Shown: piece by piece, positions 37,126 to 48,896 of the stretch
How the letters are laid out: every line of letters starts with the position of its first letter
How positions within the stretch are numbered: position 1 is the first letter of the stretch
Source of the DNA: Eremophila alpestris peregrina
Lineage: Eukaryota; Chordata; Aves; Passeriformes; Alaudidae
NCBI GenBank assembly: GCA_009792885.1
Contig: WMCF01000007.1
Location: 5,705,229-5,769,228, forward strand
DNA: 64,000 nucleotides
Direction: 5' to 3'
Notes under the pieces: generated by a model
What the model was told of the DNA's origin: nothing
The model's input: the letters and a program-made list of their open reading frames with translations, nothing else
The model's database searches: none
Made by a program: the position numbers and the translations under genes

Positions 37126-40100
37126 GATAAACGTACAGATATTTTATGAAGTTTCCAGAATCTGATGTAGTCTTAGAAGTTCCTTGTGTATAGATATTAT
37201 AGGAAATTTTGACCTTCAGTAATCAAACACCACTCAGATGTATTTTTCTTGATTGCTTTTAATTTGCCATAATTGGTTTTCAATTATAATTTTAAGTAAG
37301 TTTTTTAATTTTTTGGCTCATGGTAATTCTGAAGGTTGTATTTGAAGAAGTTTATGAAAGCTTCAAATGCACACAACATTTTGTTGGATTTTTACTTCCA
37401 GCAGAAACTTTTATCTGACACTTAATGTTGCCTTCATATTTTGATAGAGATTGCACTACTTCTCTTGAGTTGGAGATAATATTATTGAAAAATTATTGGT
37501 CTTTTTCTGCCTTTTGTCAGTAATGAGAAAGCTTGAACACAGGCTCCAGTCCAGTCTTTCCCCACTCCCTCTTTAAAGTCAGAAGAAGATAGAATTTCAG
37601 CTGAACAAGCCACTGAAAAACTATGATTGTAATAATGGCCAAACATTACCGAAGGAAGGGGATGATGCTCTCTCTGTGTTGTGGGAAGGTCATGTCAGAG
37701 TCCAGAGATTACAAAAAATATGGAAAACATCTTAGGCAAATGACTTCTAAATAGGGCTGAGAATGGAGACAGAAGTTCACAACTGCCACAGAAAACGCTA
37801 TACTGCTTTCACTGCTGTATTTCCAATGGAAAATTCTCAAACTCAAGATTAGGTGCACCATGAGAAAAGCTCTGATCCCAGGCAGGATCATGAGTTTTGA
37901 TGTAACACAGCAACTAAGTATTTAATGGAAGATCTTTGCTTTGTGAAGGATAGCACAAGGAAACATGCTGTGATGAAACAGACACAGTGATTGCAATGGG
38001 AAAAATAAATGTTACACATTTAATATGCAGTAAGTAATTCTGTCTTATCTGTCTTATAAATGCTGAGAATTTTTTCTTCAGTTTTTAATTTCACTATCCA
38101 TGTGTGACAAACCAGCCTGTGGGGAACCGCTATGGTTGCAAATTGATCACATGAGCTTTTGAAAACTGGAAAAATGCTATTGATCCCCTTTCTGTTTTAT
38201 ATTAAATTCTGCCCTCAAACCTGAGTGTATGAGTCAACCCAAGGGCAGCAGCAGTAGCAGCCTTGTAAGAATTTTGATTTCAGAATTCTTTTCTTTTTAT
38301 TCTGTGGCTTTTCCCAACAAAATAGATACTGAAGCTTCAGCTTTTATGTTTAATGTCTTTATACAATTTGCAAGTGGTTTTGCTACAAGCAAGCTGATTG
38401 TAAGACTTAGATAAGCAACCTGAAGTCTCCTAAATACAGACCAAGCCCAGCATAAAGATGACCTCACAAAGTCTTGTTGAAAGATTTGGTCTTGAGGAGG
38501 TGTCAATCTTTGCTCTCACTTCAGTCATAGCTGTTAGTAAGGCCTGAAATGGAGGTTTGTTGGAAGCACATTTGGTATGTGGCAGATCCCCTCCAAGGTA
38601 GGAAGCACAAATCCTCATTTTCAGTTTTCTAGCCACCTTCTTACTATACTCAGAAAAAAATCTCAGCTATATATAAATGTTAATTACTATTTTTTCTTAA
38701 TGAAATTATTTATTAATTTAGTTATCAAAAAGATTACATGATCTCTAATATGACACTGGGACACTGCTCACCACTTAATAAAGTATCAAGCTGGTTTTTT
38801 CTGAGAAATCATTACCTTATTTTCCCTTTTGTGTTCTCTATTTCAGTGTATTTGCATATATTTATTTTATTTGTAGTTGCATGCACTTGTCCCAGCTAAA
38901 TAATTTTTCATCTTGCCACTTCTGTTCTGAGAATTTATTTTTCTTCTCCTACTCATATACTACTAATAAAAATTATAAGCAAACATCTCTTGTTCTTTCG
39001 CCTACAAAAAAAAAAATAATTGGGATGAAATTGTCTAAGGAAGAAGCAGGCTACTTGTAATCTCATTTTACTGAGGCACAAGAGGGCAGTGTTTCACAGA
39101 TGCTAACCTGTCATTTGCTCACCATTGCAACAAAGTTGGGACTGACACTGATCTAGCATTGGAATAACATCCAAAATATTGATGTTTAGTGCAAATAGCT
39201 CACTGGCAAAGAATAATACTTATAAGAATTAGAAAGGCTTCAAGATAGTACATTAATCTATTCCAAACTTGTGGAAATTTCTCTAAATACTGATGAAGTT
39301 GCAAAGAAATAACTATGAAAAATTATCTTCACAGAGAAAAGTTAGTATTGTTAACTTTCTTTTGATAAGAGAATATGAAAGGCTGCACTAGGGAAGAGCC
39401 AGACAAAAGAAAAGATCAATACGAGTTTATAAAAGACATTTTTTTAAAGTTTGTGTGTGGATGTGTGTGTGTTCTTATGAATATGTGCTTGTGTGCACAC
39501 CTATAGTCAGGAAGAAACAGAGTGATATAAGAACTGAAGAACACACAAGTATAGAAAAGTTAATGGCAGAAGAAAATTTGGAGTTATGTATGGTCCCTTA
39601 CTTTAGGAATCTAATCTAAATCTTTCCATTTTTTGGTCTCTCAGCTACCTTATACAATTCCTGGCTTAAAGGTTGTTTGAAGATTCCTTTCATGAGGGTC
39701 AGACATTCCTCTGCATTTTACTGAAGTCTGTGTATCTGATTTTAGGCAGTTACTTCCACAAGAGGAAGTTTCAGATGTATTTCAGAAAGACATCCAGTTC
39801 CTGCTTACAGAACTAAGTCCCCTGCTCAACACTCATTCTGATAAATGGTTTACTGAGCCATATACTGACCTTGGAATCAGCAGCAACTGTCTCAGCTTGT
39901 CCTAAAGTTGCTTCCTTGGCTTGAAACCATGCATTTGTTCTACACAAAAATAGATATCAGTCAACCTCTTCCACTAGTCCATTTAACACCACAAAAGCAG
40001 CTTGTGTACTGTCCTTGAAGTATTAATTTTTAAAAATGGATGTGTACATGTCTTTTTTAATAATCCATTAGCATCTTTGTTTTGGCATAGATAGGATGCA

Positions 40101-40882
40101 ATATATTTTCTAGACTAAGAGAAAGCATCTTCAGCTATGTCTTAATAATCAACTATCTTGAAACAAAGTTTGTTCAGTATTATAAATTATAGCTGAAAAA
40201 TGAATAATTCCTATAGTACAATAAAGTTAGCAATGGATTCTTCTTGTGCTGACCAATTCTCTTTGCTCTTACCTGGTTAAAGCCTGAAGTAATATTTATC
40301 TATATATGATGAGAGCTCTTCCCAAACAAACCGTAGACCATGGTATGTGACACGTTCCTAGACTTTGTCATGCAAAAACATAGTCTTGAGGCTATTTATA
40401 ACACTTGAGATAGAAAGGTCAGATATGTGTTCAATTTCTAAGTATCTGTAAAAGCTGCAAAGTGCACCCAAATGCTTCTATCTCTGCAAGTCACAGCTGG
40501 CAGTCTTCACTTCTTTCCAATGTCCACCTGCAAATTAAGAGTACTCTGGACAAGCAAGCAAAATTTTGCTAATCTCTCTATTTGCTATAAACACTTTTGT
40601 ATCCGTCATTATCCAAGACAATGAGACAAGACTACACAACAGGCATTTTGTTCTATTCTGAATTACCAACATGGCTCAAATCTTGTGAGAGTTCCCCCTC
40701 TGCATACAGACTGCCTCTGCAAAGCAGTGTGCTTTGGGCTGGATAAAACTACTTGAAGAAAGGAAAAGTACACTGCCCTAAGTAAAGTAAGCTAAGTAAT
40801 TTTCCTCGAAGGGTGTCAAGCCTAAGCTAGGGAAGTACCCATATTTTCATACATGCCAGTAATTGTACATATGACTATTTAA
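37126..40882. other. Non-coding stretch with no recognised gene
   Basis: AT-rich DNA with frames under 70 residues. A short imperfect TG-rich patch lies near 39450-39500. No repeat family or exon was recognised. Confidence 0.5.
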
Positions 40883-40930
40883 AAATAGAAACATCCATGT
40901 TTCTATTTTGTCCAAATAGAAACATGGATG
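40883..40930. repeat. Overlapping inverted repeats, alternative hairpins
   Basis: Three arms of one sequence lie in a row: AAATAGAAACAT (40883-40894), its reverse complement ATGTTTCTATTT (40897-40908), and AAATAGAAACATGGATG (40914-40930). The middle arm can pair leftwards (12-bp stem, 2-nt loop) or rightwards (17-bp perfect stem at 40892-40908 with 40914-40930, 5-nt loop TGTCC). Confidence 0.92.
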
Positions 40931-41034
40931 ATAGGCTGAAGCTGTCCACACATGACACTATGTATCTTCAGTTTCAAAGCAGTGAGTTATAACGGTAACT
41001 CCTGTAACTACTTTACATTTTGTGGACTGGCTGA

Positions 41035-41472
41035 AAAGGGTCAAAAGAAGAACGACAAAGATGATAAAAGAACTGGGAAACCTGCCATCCAAGGGAAGGC
41101 TCAGAGCTGGGCTTATTTGGCCTGGAGAAGAGAAGTCTTAGGGAAGACCTTATAACCATGTTCCTGTATGTAAAGGCTGGCTACAGAGAAGATGGAGACT
41201 TCCTTTTTCCAAGGAGTCACATGGAGAAGATGAGGGGCAACATGTTCTAGTTCCTCCAGGGGAAATTCCAATTGGACACAGGAGGAAAATTTTCACAATG
41301 AGAACAATCAGTCACTGAAATAATCACCCAAGGGAAGTGGTGGGTTCCCCAGCATGGGACTGCTTTAAGATCCAGCTGTACAGAGTGCTGGGCCACCTAG
41401 TCTAGACCATGTTTTTGCCAAGAAAAGTTGGACCAGATGATCTTTGAAGTCCTCTCCAACTTGCTGTTCTAT
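41035..41472 (+). mobile_element. CR1 LINE, 5'-truncated, plus strand
   Basis: The translation in one frame gives KMIKELGNLPSKGRLRAG, followed after frame changes by GEEKS, matching the CR1 ORF2 C-terminal block usually reading KMIKGLEHLSYEERLRELG. Downstream DNA continues through the CR1 terminal domain (region around 41280-41370) to TTGGACCAGATGATCTTTGA and the end near TGCTGTTCTATG. Stop codons and indels make it non-functional. It begins about 105 bp after the inverted-repeat cluster. Confidence 0.9.
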
Positions 41473-42179
41473 GTTTATCTATATGCTTGCATAGTTCTCG
41501 TATCTCAGGGATAATTTTAGTAAATAGTTCTACTAAGACACTATACGTAGTGAATTTTAAATTTTACCTCCTCTTTGAAAAGAAATGCTCATTTCGAAAA
41601 CCACAGGTGGCTAAAGTATTGCAAAACATGCAGTAACAATATTGCCTTTCCTGTATTTCAGCATTTCTCATTTCATGGTTTCATACCTATGCCTGAAAAG
41701 AGAATGATCTACATTAGGGTTTTTTTCTGCCTAGTTTAACATTTGGTGTTATGGATCCAGGAATGCCAAAAATGTATAATCCAACAGAAGAACCTCTGAG
41801 ATCTCAAAATGGAAAGCTAACACAATTTTGTTTTAAAGGTATTTCAGTCACCCTCTTGATTCATAGAATCTTTTGTGCCAACTAATTTTTTTATCACTGG
41901 ACACTACACAATTTAAGAACAATTTTAATTAGATTAACTGCATCAGACCATTCAACTGTTCCTGTATAACTCACTATGAAAACATGTCTAGACAGGTAAT
42001 TGGCAACTCCTACCATATTGTCAACTCCTACCTGATCTGCCTGTAAGCTATACTTTATCATATATAGAAACACAATCTCTTTGGTGGAAGAGAATCAGGT
42101 CAGAAAATATTAAAAAAAATTGGGCATATAAGTGCTGACAGAACTGTCATGAATAATCATGCCACTCTTGGTTATCTTG
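41473..42179. other. Non-coding stretch between two CR1 copies
   Basis: AT-rich DNA with no recognised feature. The left limit of the next CR1 is diffuse. Confidence 0.5.
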
Positions 42180-42790
42180 AAAAAATCAAGGCAATTGGAG
42201 AGGGTGACTGAGGGCTGGAGAAAAGGTCTGTCCTATTGTCTAAAAGATCAAGAAGGAAGACCCATAAAACTACAGAGTGATCAGTGTCACCTTGATTCCT
42301 GGTAGGGGAGGGAGCACCTAATCCTGGGAACAATTTCCAGACACATGAAGGACAGGGAAGTCGTTGTAAGGAGTTAGCAGCAAGTCATCAAGAGGAACAG
42401 CTGAGAGAGCTGGGGCTGTTTGGCCGAGAGAAGAACAGCCCTTGGGGGAGATCTCCATAATGTATGTAAATAACTGGAGAAAGGATGTAAAAACTTTGAA
42501 TCCAGGCTCTTTCCAGTGGACCTCAATGAAAGTACCAGAGGCAATAAGCAGAAACAAAACCACAGGAGTTCCTGTCTAAACAAAACAAAAAAAAAATCTT
42601 CTGCTGTGAAGGTAGCAAGAGTCTGCATCCAGAGGGTGTGGACTTTCCATCCATAAAGATAATCCAAAGCCATCTAGACATGGTCCTGTGCAACTGGCTG
42701 TTGGTGACCCTGCTTGGGCAGGATATTTGCAGGTAATCTCCAGAAGTGCCTGCCAACTGCAACCAGTTTCTGATTCTGTGATTTTGTGAG
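42180..42790 (+). mobile_element. CR1 LINE with internal deletion, plus strand
   Basis: The left part (about 42250-42300) encodes KEDP, a stop, then NYRVISVTLIPG, matching the CR1 reverse-transcriptase block that usually reads EDPGNYRPVSLTSIPG. After about 42390 the sequence jumps to the 3' region: CTGAGAGAGCTGGGGCTGTT, then the terminal domain, then GTGACCCTGCTTGGGCAGGA and the end CTGATTCTGTGATTTTGTGA. In a complete CR1 most of the reverse transcriptase would lie between. The copy therefore has an upstream part and a 3' end but no middle. The 5' limit is uncertain. Confidence 0.8.
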
Positions 42791-44595
42791 ACTAGAGCTG
42801 CATTTTTATAAACCACAGATTTAAGGCAGATAAAAATTACACCTTTTTTTTTTACATACCGTTGTACAACTTTACCCTGACACTAATAATAATGAAAGAC
42901 TATAATTATTTGTTTATGCATAGAAGTAGTAGTTTCCTAGTTTCTGCTGTTCATCTTTCAGGCTGGTGCCAAACAGAATGATTGGCATATTAGCATCATG
43001 ACTCACAGAAGTAGTGAATGTTTGTCTCAAGCTATGCTATTCTTCTCTATGAATTTACTTATTGGTTATAACAGTAGGGTGCCTCCTTTGATAGAATAGT
43101 TTCAGATAACAGTAATTATCTAAATGTTATCTCAAAGAAATTGTGGTTCTCAGTAATTTAATCTGCCCTGCAACATAGGAAAAACTCTGACTTTTACAGA
43201 AAAATCATATGCAATCTCATCTGCTATCTTTAAATTACTATTTTTCCTATTGCAAAGAATTTGACTTTTAAAACTGGTTCACATATTTTAAAAGTTTATT
43301 TTAAAAAATAGCTATATAATCTACCAAATGAAGAGAGAAAAAGTTTGTTGGATTCACTAGTTCTAAAAACCTTTTCATCCTGTGATTATGTTCCAAGACT
43401 ATATCCTGCTCTGTAGTTAATATATTGTGATCATTAGTGGCACAGAACTAATGAATCTATTTTTAATTTGTTTAAATAACTGTAGTGATTAATGAATGAA
43501 ATTGATTTTACCCAATGTAACAATCTGAAAGTTCAAATTTAGTTCAAGTTCAATCTTCAGCAATGAGGACAGATAAAAATATTTCCAGAGGACAAGCCAT
43601 GCTATTCTTCTACAGGCAGACCATAAAAAGATGTATCACTCATCCCTTCCTTTGATAACAGAAGGAATATAAGAGTCCAGTTTCTTCCCAATACCTAATT
43701 TTCAAACAACTTATAAGTAAAAATTAATCCATCTCAAAATTTATTGCAATATTTTTAAGGATTGATTTGGTCAGTTTGTATGAGGTACAATCTTATGAGC
43801 TAATCCCCAGAATACAACGTAAGCTAAAACCCATCTTAGAACAGCAAAAATCTCAGTAAGAACTAATTACTAATTTTTTGCAACCTTCTCTGGACTCTTT
43901 GGTTAAAATGGCTACAGACCATAAAGGTAAGAGCAATTCACCCGGTTCCTGTGGGTCTAGGAGCAGTACTATCTATCATATTCAGCATATGTCCTAAATA
44001 TCTTCTACTTGCCAGTTCTGAAGTACTTTACTTTTTCATTGCTTCTGTTATTGTCCAGTTTATTTGACATATTTGCCATAAATACACAATAAAACCTTTC
44101 TTATCATTAATTGCTATTTTATTGTAAAGTGAGAATAAATTAGTATTCCACATATGTTTGTGATATTGCTTTGGGAAGGGATCCTTACTAGAGATGAGAA
44201 GAATGAAGAAATGCAGAGGCTCAAGTAAAACCTAAGCACTTATTGGCACACACACAAGTGCAAAGCTTTTCATACAGATAGATGATTAGTATGACTAGCG
44301 CCCATTTCAAAAGTATGTGCTGTCCTTCAAGGTAAGGTGACTCCTGTGTATCAGCAGTTTTTACCTTTCAAAAGGTGAGGTGCTTCTGACCTGCATTCTC
44401 ATAAGGCTACTTATTTGGTGAGCACAGTATGTCTTGACCAAAGCTATGCTTGCTTTTTCTGTATGCAATGCACACGTTTTTCACAAGATTTAAGAAACAG
44501 AAATGATTGTGAAGATGAATTTTATTCGGAGGACAGAAATCTCTTAAATATATTTTTGAGACAATTTATATTTCTTTCTGATCTATGATTTTTTT
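42791..44595. other. Non-coding stretch between CR1 copies
   Basis: AT-rich DNA with no recognised gene, exon or repeat family. Confidence 0.5.
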
Positions 44596-45312
44596 AGAAT
44601 CATAAAATTATATGCAAATTAAACCATAGAGTTCAACTTCTGGCCTTGCACAGGACATTGCAAAGATCACACCCTGTGCCTGAGAGCATTGTCCAAACAC
44701 TTCTTGAACTCTGTCATGTTGATGCTGTGACCACCTCTCTGGGGACCCGGTTCCAGCACCCAACCACTCTCGGAGTGAAAAACCTTTTCCTGATATCTAA
44801 CCTAAACTTCCCTCAACTCAGGATCATGCCATTTCCTTGAGTCCTGTCACTGGTCATAAGAGTGAATGGATCAGTTCCTGTGTCCAGGGCATTAATGAAA
44901 AGGTTGGAGAGAACTGAGCTGAGGATTGAGTCCTGCAGAACCCCACCAGTGACAGTTGCCAGCCTGATGTCACCCCATTCACTACAGCTCTTTGTGCCTG
45001 ACCTGCGAGCCAGCTGCTCACCCATCAGGTAAGGTGATTATCCAGCTTTGTGCTGGATATTTTGTTCAAGAAAGACTTTGTGTGAGAGTATCAAAAAAAA
45101 GCTTTGCTGAAGTATAAAAAGATTACATCTACATGCGTTCCAGGATCAAGTAGATGGGTTACCCTGTAGTAGAAATAAATCAGGTTCAACAAGCAGGACT
45201 TTCCTCTCATGAAGCTGTGCTGACTGTGATCAATGACTGTGTTGTCCTCCAGCTGTTTTTCAATACCTGCCAGAATGACCTTTTTCATGATTTTAGCAGG
45301 CCTGCATCTTCT
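44596..45312 (-). mobile_element. CR1 LINE with internal deletion, minus strand, ending at a GGAGA repeat
   Basis: Minus-strand frames encode reverse-transcriptase sequence: DNTVIDHSQHSFMRGKSCLL, then HVDVIFLYFSKAF, then LSSVLSNLFINALDTG. Directly in frame after that comes SDRTQGNG, a block that in intact CR1 lies near the end of ORF2 (usually SDRTRGNG). A 70-residue frame (44813-45025) runs across this junction, so about 600 bp or more, including the FADD catalytic motif, is missing. The 3' end lies at the left, around CACCCTGTGCCTGAGAGCAT. On the right the element ends abruptly at a simple repeat beside the assembly gap, so its true 5' extent is unknown. Confidence 0.88.
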
Positions 45313-45313
45313 G

Positions 45314-45529
45314 GGGGAGAGGAGAGGAGAGGAGAGGAGAGGAGAGGAGANNNNNNNNNNNNNNNNNNNNNNNNNNNNNNNNNNNNNNNNNNNNNNNNNN
45401 NNNNNNNNNNNNNNNNNNNNNNNNNNNNNNNNNNNNNNNNNNNNNNNNNNNNNNNNNNNNNNNNNNNNNNNNNNNNNNNNNNNNNNNNNNNNNNNNNNNN
45501 NNNNNNGAGAGGAGAGGAGAGGAGAGGAG
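45314..45529. repeat. (GGAGA)n polypurine repeat containing an assembly gap
   Basis: Perfect GGAGA units run from 45314 to the gap (45351-45506, 156 Ns) and resume from 45507 to 45529. The repeat presumably fills the gap, and its real length is unknown. GA-rich repeats are prone to sequencing dropout. Confidence 0.93.
45351..45506. other. Assembly gap (156 Ns)
   Basis: The run of N is 156 bases, not a round number, which suggests an estimated gap size. Open frames crossing it are meaningless. Confidence 0.98.
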
Positions 45530-47389
45530 CAGGACTTTAGTAGCAAAACCAGCATTAAATCAATGAGGACTTATTCAATGCCAGAACGTTCCTGGCTAAG
45601 ACATTATCCATGGAAATATCAAGATTTCAGTATGAACTTTGTATTGGCCTTAACTCAGTAAGCGTTGTTCATTCCAACAGTCATAAAAAATAACTGAACA
45701 GTGAGTAAGAGGTACATTCATGGTTGTGAGCAGAGTGCCTTTCAGTAATCCTGTGGTGATCTATGTAGTGCTAAATACTAAATTCCAGACCAAAAGTTTT
45801 GAAATTATAATGAAATGTTAACAAATGGATAGCCTACATGTTGTTGGCAGACATGACTAAGGGCTTATGGGATAATCATACCCTTCTGAGGGCCAGCTGT
45901 AGGCTTAGGATATCTCAAATGCCACGACATACCATATGTGTTTTGGAACTGCACTAAGCGCTTAATGCCCCTGTTAAACAACAAGCACATATAAAATCTT
46001 TAATAGCTATAGCTATAAAAATGGAAATGAGGCTACATTTAGTAGCTCAATACAATTCTTTGAATTTCAACATCCCAGGAGCAAAGTATTAATTTTCATT
46101 GTATGTAACAATAAATCTCATTTTAACACTTTTTTTTTCAGGGCTCCAATGAAACTGTTTGTTTTCCAGCTGGTCTGGCACACAATACTACATCCTAGAT
46201 GACTTTGAACAGTAAACTATGCTGATTTTGCATGTCCTTTTAATCTATGTGCTGGGAATTAGACACACCATATCCCCAGCTGAGGCTTCTTTACTCTTTG
46301 TATTTCTCTTCAGGTATAGAGCAAAATTTTCAAACTAGACAATGGGTACCACTAGAAAATATTAAGTTACCTGTTTGTTTTTTTCCCTTATTTTTTAATA
46401 ACCTACAGCCTAAAGGAAATTACGTGAGCACCTCTGAAAAACTAATGACAATATTGAACAAAAGCTGAAGACTGCTTATTCAAATCCAATGCTTTAAAAA
46501 GGTAGTGAGAAATAACTAGGAAGTTATGAATCAGTGTGAGCTCAAAGCTGAATATCTAATTGGGTTTTTAATTTAAGATTCAAAATGTAAGATTAATTTG
46601 TGGTAGTCATTAGAGGTTTTTCGGAATTTCATCTCCTTAAACAAACCCCATGGTGTTTTTAGAGGCTAACTGGAAGTGATGATAGTTAGGATTAAAGACA
46701 GGGATTTCTTCAGAGCTTTTGATATGCATTTTGATTAAAAGACATACATAGGGAGAACTCACAAATGACTGGACTAGAAATGGGATCACTGATAAATTTT
46801 GAATGTGACATATAGAAATGAATACATTTATTAAAGTTGGATTTTTAGGCACCAATTCTTTATTTGTCCCTACTTAGTTTCTTCATCAGTTGTTAGGATG
46901 AGGACATCAAAAATATCCTGGAGAAGTTTGCAGATGGCATACAGATTAGGAATTATGTTCTGTTATATAGTCATATATGTATATGTGACATTTACATATG
47001 ATATGTGTATTATGTAGATTATTTTCTAGATTTATGTAATAATTCGAATTTCTTTATTAAAAGATTGATTAAACCAATCTGTTTGTATACTACCAAGAGA
47101 CAAGGAAACAAAGGGAACAGACTAAAGCTACTGAAATTCAAGTACAGAGAATAGTTTCAGTTCTCAGATTATTGTTTGTTGACAAAATGTTACTATGTTA
47201 ATAAAAAGAATACTGTCATAGAGCAGGGGAAAATGGATGTTTCTACTTGCATGTTACACTGATAAACCAACTACTAAAGATTGTTATGTCTCTTCCAGGG
47301 ATCCATATGTGGAGAAGGGTGTTGAAATAATGAAGACTTTTCAAAGTAGTACTCCAAAAAGTGTGTGTACCTGAAAAAAAAGCCCTTAG
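45530..47389. other. Non-coding stretch after the gap
   Basis: AT-rich DNA. The segment 46895-46950 encodes LEKFADGIQI on the plus strand, which resembles the CR1 catalytic block KFADDTKL. It lies at about the right distance upstream of the old CR1 remnant at 47.4 kb to be part of it, but the sequence between is not recognisable. An AT-rich run with TATATGTATATG units spans about 46965-47015. Confidence 0.45.
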
Positions 47390-47700
47390 TAGGTTCATTT
47401 GATCAAGGAGTTGTGTGAAATATTTCTAAACCCCTATGGACATCTGCCTATATATGGGGGAAAAAAATCAGATAATGGAATGTTTTTCAATTTTGCTGAT
47501 CAAAGTGTAACAACATCTAATAGTTGGAAATTGATGTTAGACAAAATCAGCCTTGAAATTAGAAGTAATTTCCTGGATGTAAGAGCAACTGAAAAGTTTC
47601 CAGGGAAAATGGTAGACTAACCATTTCTTAGTGTCTTTTGGGTGAGACCCATTTAAATATTATAGTTTGATATAATTTCTGGGAGAAATTCCAGGACCAT
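47390..47700 (+). mobile_element. Old, diverged CR1 LINE remnant, plus strand
   Basis: A 73-residue frame (47399-47620) contains SWKLMLDKISLEIRSNFLDV and then RATEKFPGKMVD. It matches the ORF2 C-terminus of the amniote CR1 branch well known from turtles and crocodilians, which typically reads KLKLDKFRLEIRNKFLTVR and, further on, LPREMVDSP. The downstream part, around GGGTGAGACC and TTCTGGGAGAAATTCCAGGACC, decays quickly. It is more diverged than the other CR1s in the window and of a different subfamily, so it is probably an older insertion. The start and end are approximate. Confidence 0.65.
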
Positions 47701-48854
47701 ATGAATATTTGAGTTAGTTCACTGAGATTATTCTTTTAAAGCAAAAAAGTTGTGGATTTACATGTTATTTATTGATTTCCTTCCTTGCTGAACTGTAAGA
47801 AAAGAATATTGCCCTGTGGCTTCATCTGCTTACCCACAGGGATTAAAAAGAACTTCATCCCTAGAGGCACAGCTGATCAGATGTGGTTATGGTTGCAGTT
47901 GTTTATTCCTGCTTTCCCTGTGATACCACTGAGTAGTATAGCACTGACTAAATGTAGGAATAGGAAGACTCCTTTTCCCAAAAAATAGGGGGTAAAGAGG
48001 AAGAGAGAGAAGGAGGAAAAGGTGACTTGCTTTCAAATTTGGGTGCAAACTGGACAATTTCATCTCCTTGTGTCATATGTGTGCATGCACTCATGCCAGT
48101 GAGTGCCCTGCCTTTGTAGAGGCGTGTTGATCTCTGTTCTCCCCTCTCTCGAGGGACACATTTCAGTGCTGCACTGTAACAAGAGTCTGAGTAGGTAACA
48201 CAGACGTATTCAGAGTGCATATATGGCTGCTTTATACCACAGGTCTGAGCAGATGTTATAATGAGCTTTTTTGCAGTAATTAATTTCATCTTGATTGGTT
48301 TTCACCTCATAATTTGTCAGTTTACCCATACACCAAGAATGCAGTCATGGTAATCATCTTATCTGTGCCAGATTTTGAAGCCAGCAGCTCACCACTGCTT
48401 TATACTGGCTTTACTGCTGCAATTTTGCATTAACATTGAAGCTGTGTCAAGAGCTGACCTTTGTGCCATTTTTGAAGAAAGTAACTCACTGTTTTGCCTA
48501 AAAGTCAGGGCATGGTGTCAGTGAAGTTCACTTGTCAGTAAAGGCCTAAAAACTCTAAAAAAGTGAGAGAAGCAAATCAACAAAAGAGAAACCAAGTGAC
48601 ATACATTGTCTGCAATTTCTGCTTTGAGCATTCTGCTCCTCAAGGCCATCATCAAAAGTAACAGCTTCTCATTTTATGACCTCACAGTCATTCTAATTCA
48701 TTGGAATAATTTATGACAACAGTGGGTTTTTTCTTTAGAAATACAAATCTTTGTTTGAAGCCAAAGTTTTCACTTCTAAGATGGAGAAATTATGATTAGA
48801 TTGTAGTTTAAAAATATGTTAAAACATAGCAAGCAGTTTTCAGAAAAACTGTGT

Positions 48855-48896
48855 AAAATATACTAAGGAAAATATAGTAAAGAAAATATAGTAAAG
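48855..48896 (+). repeat. Tandem repeat, three 14-bp units
   Basis: Three units in a row: AAATATACTAAGG preceded by A, then two identical AAAATATAGTAAAG. The first differs from the others at two positions. Confidence 0.9.

Noticed and set aside
45091..45661. Open frames of 128 to 154 residues near 45.3 kb
   Set aside because: They run through 156 Ns, so their length is artificial. Only the CR1-encoded part on the minus strand is meaningful.
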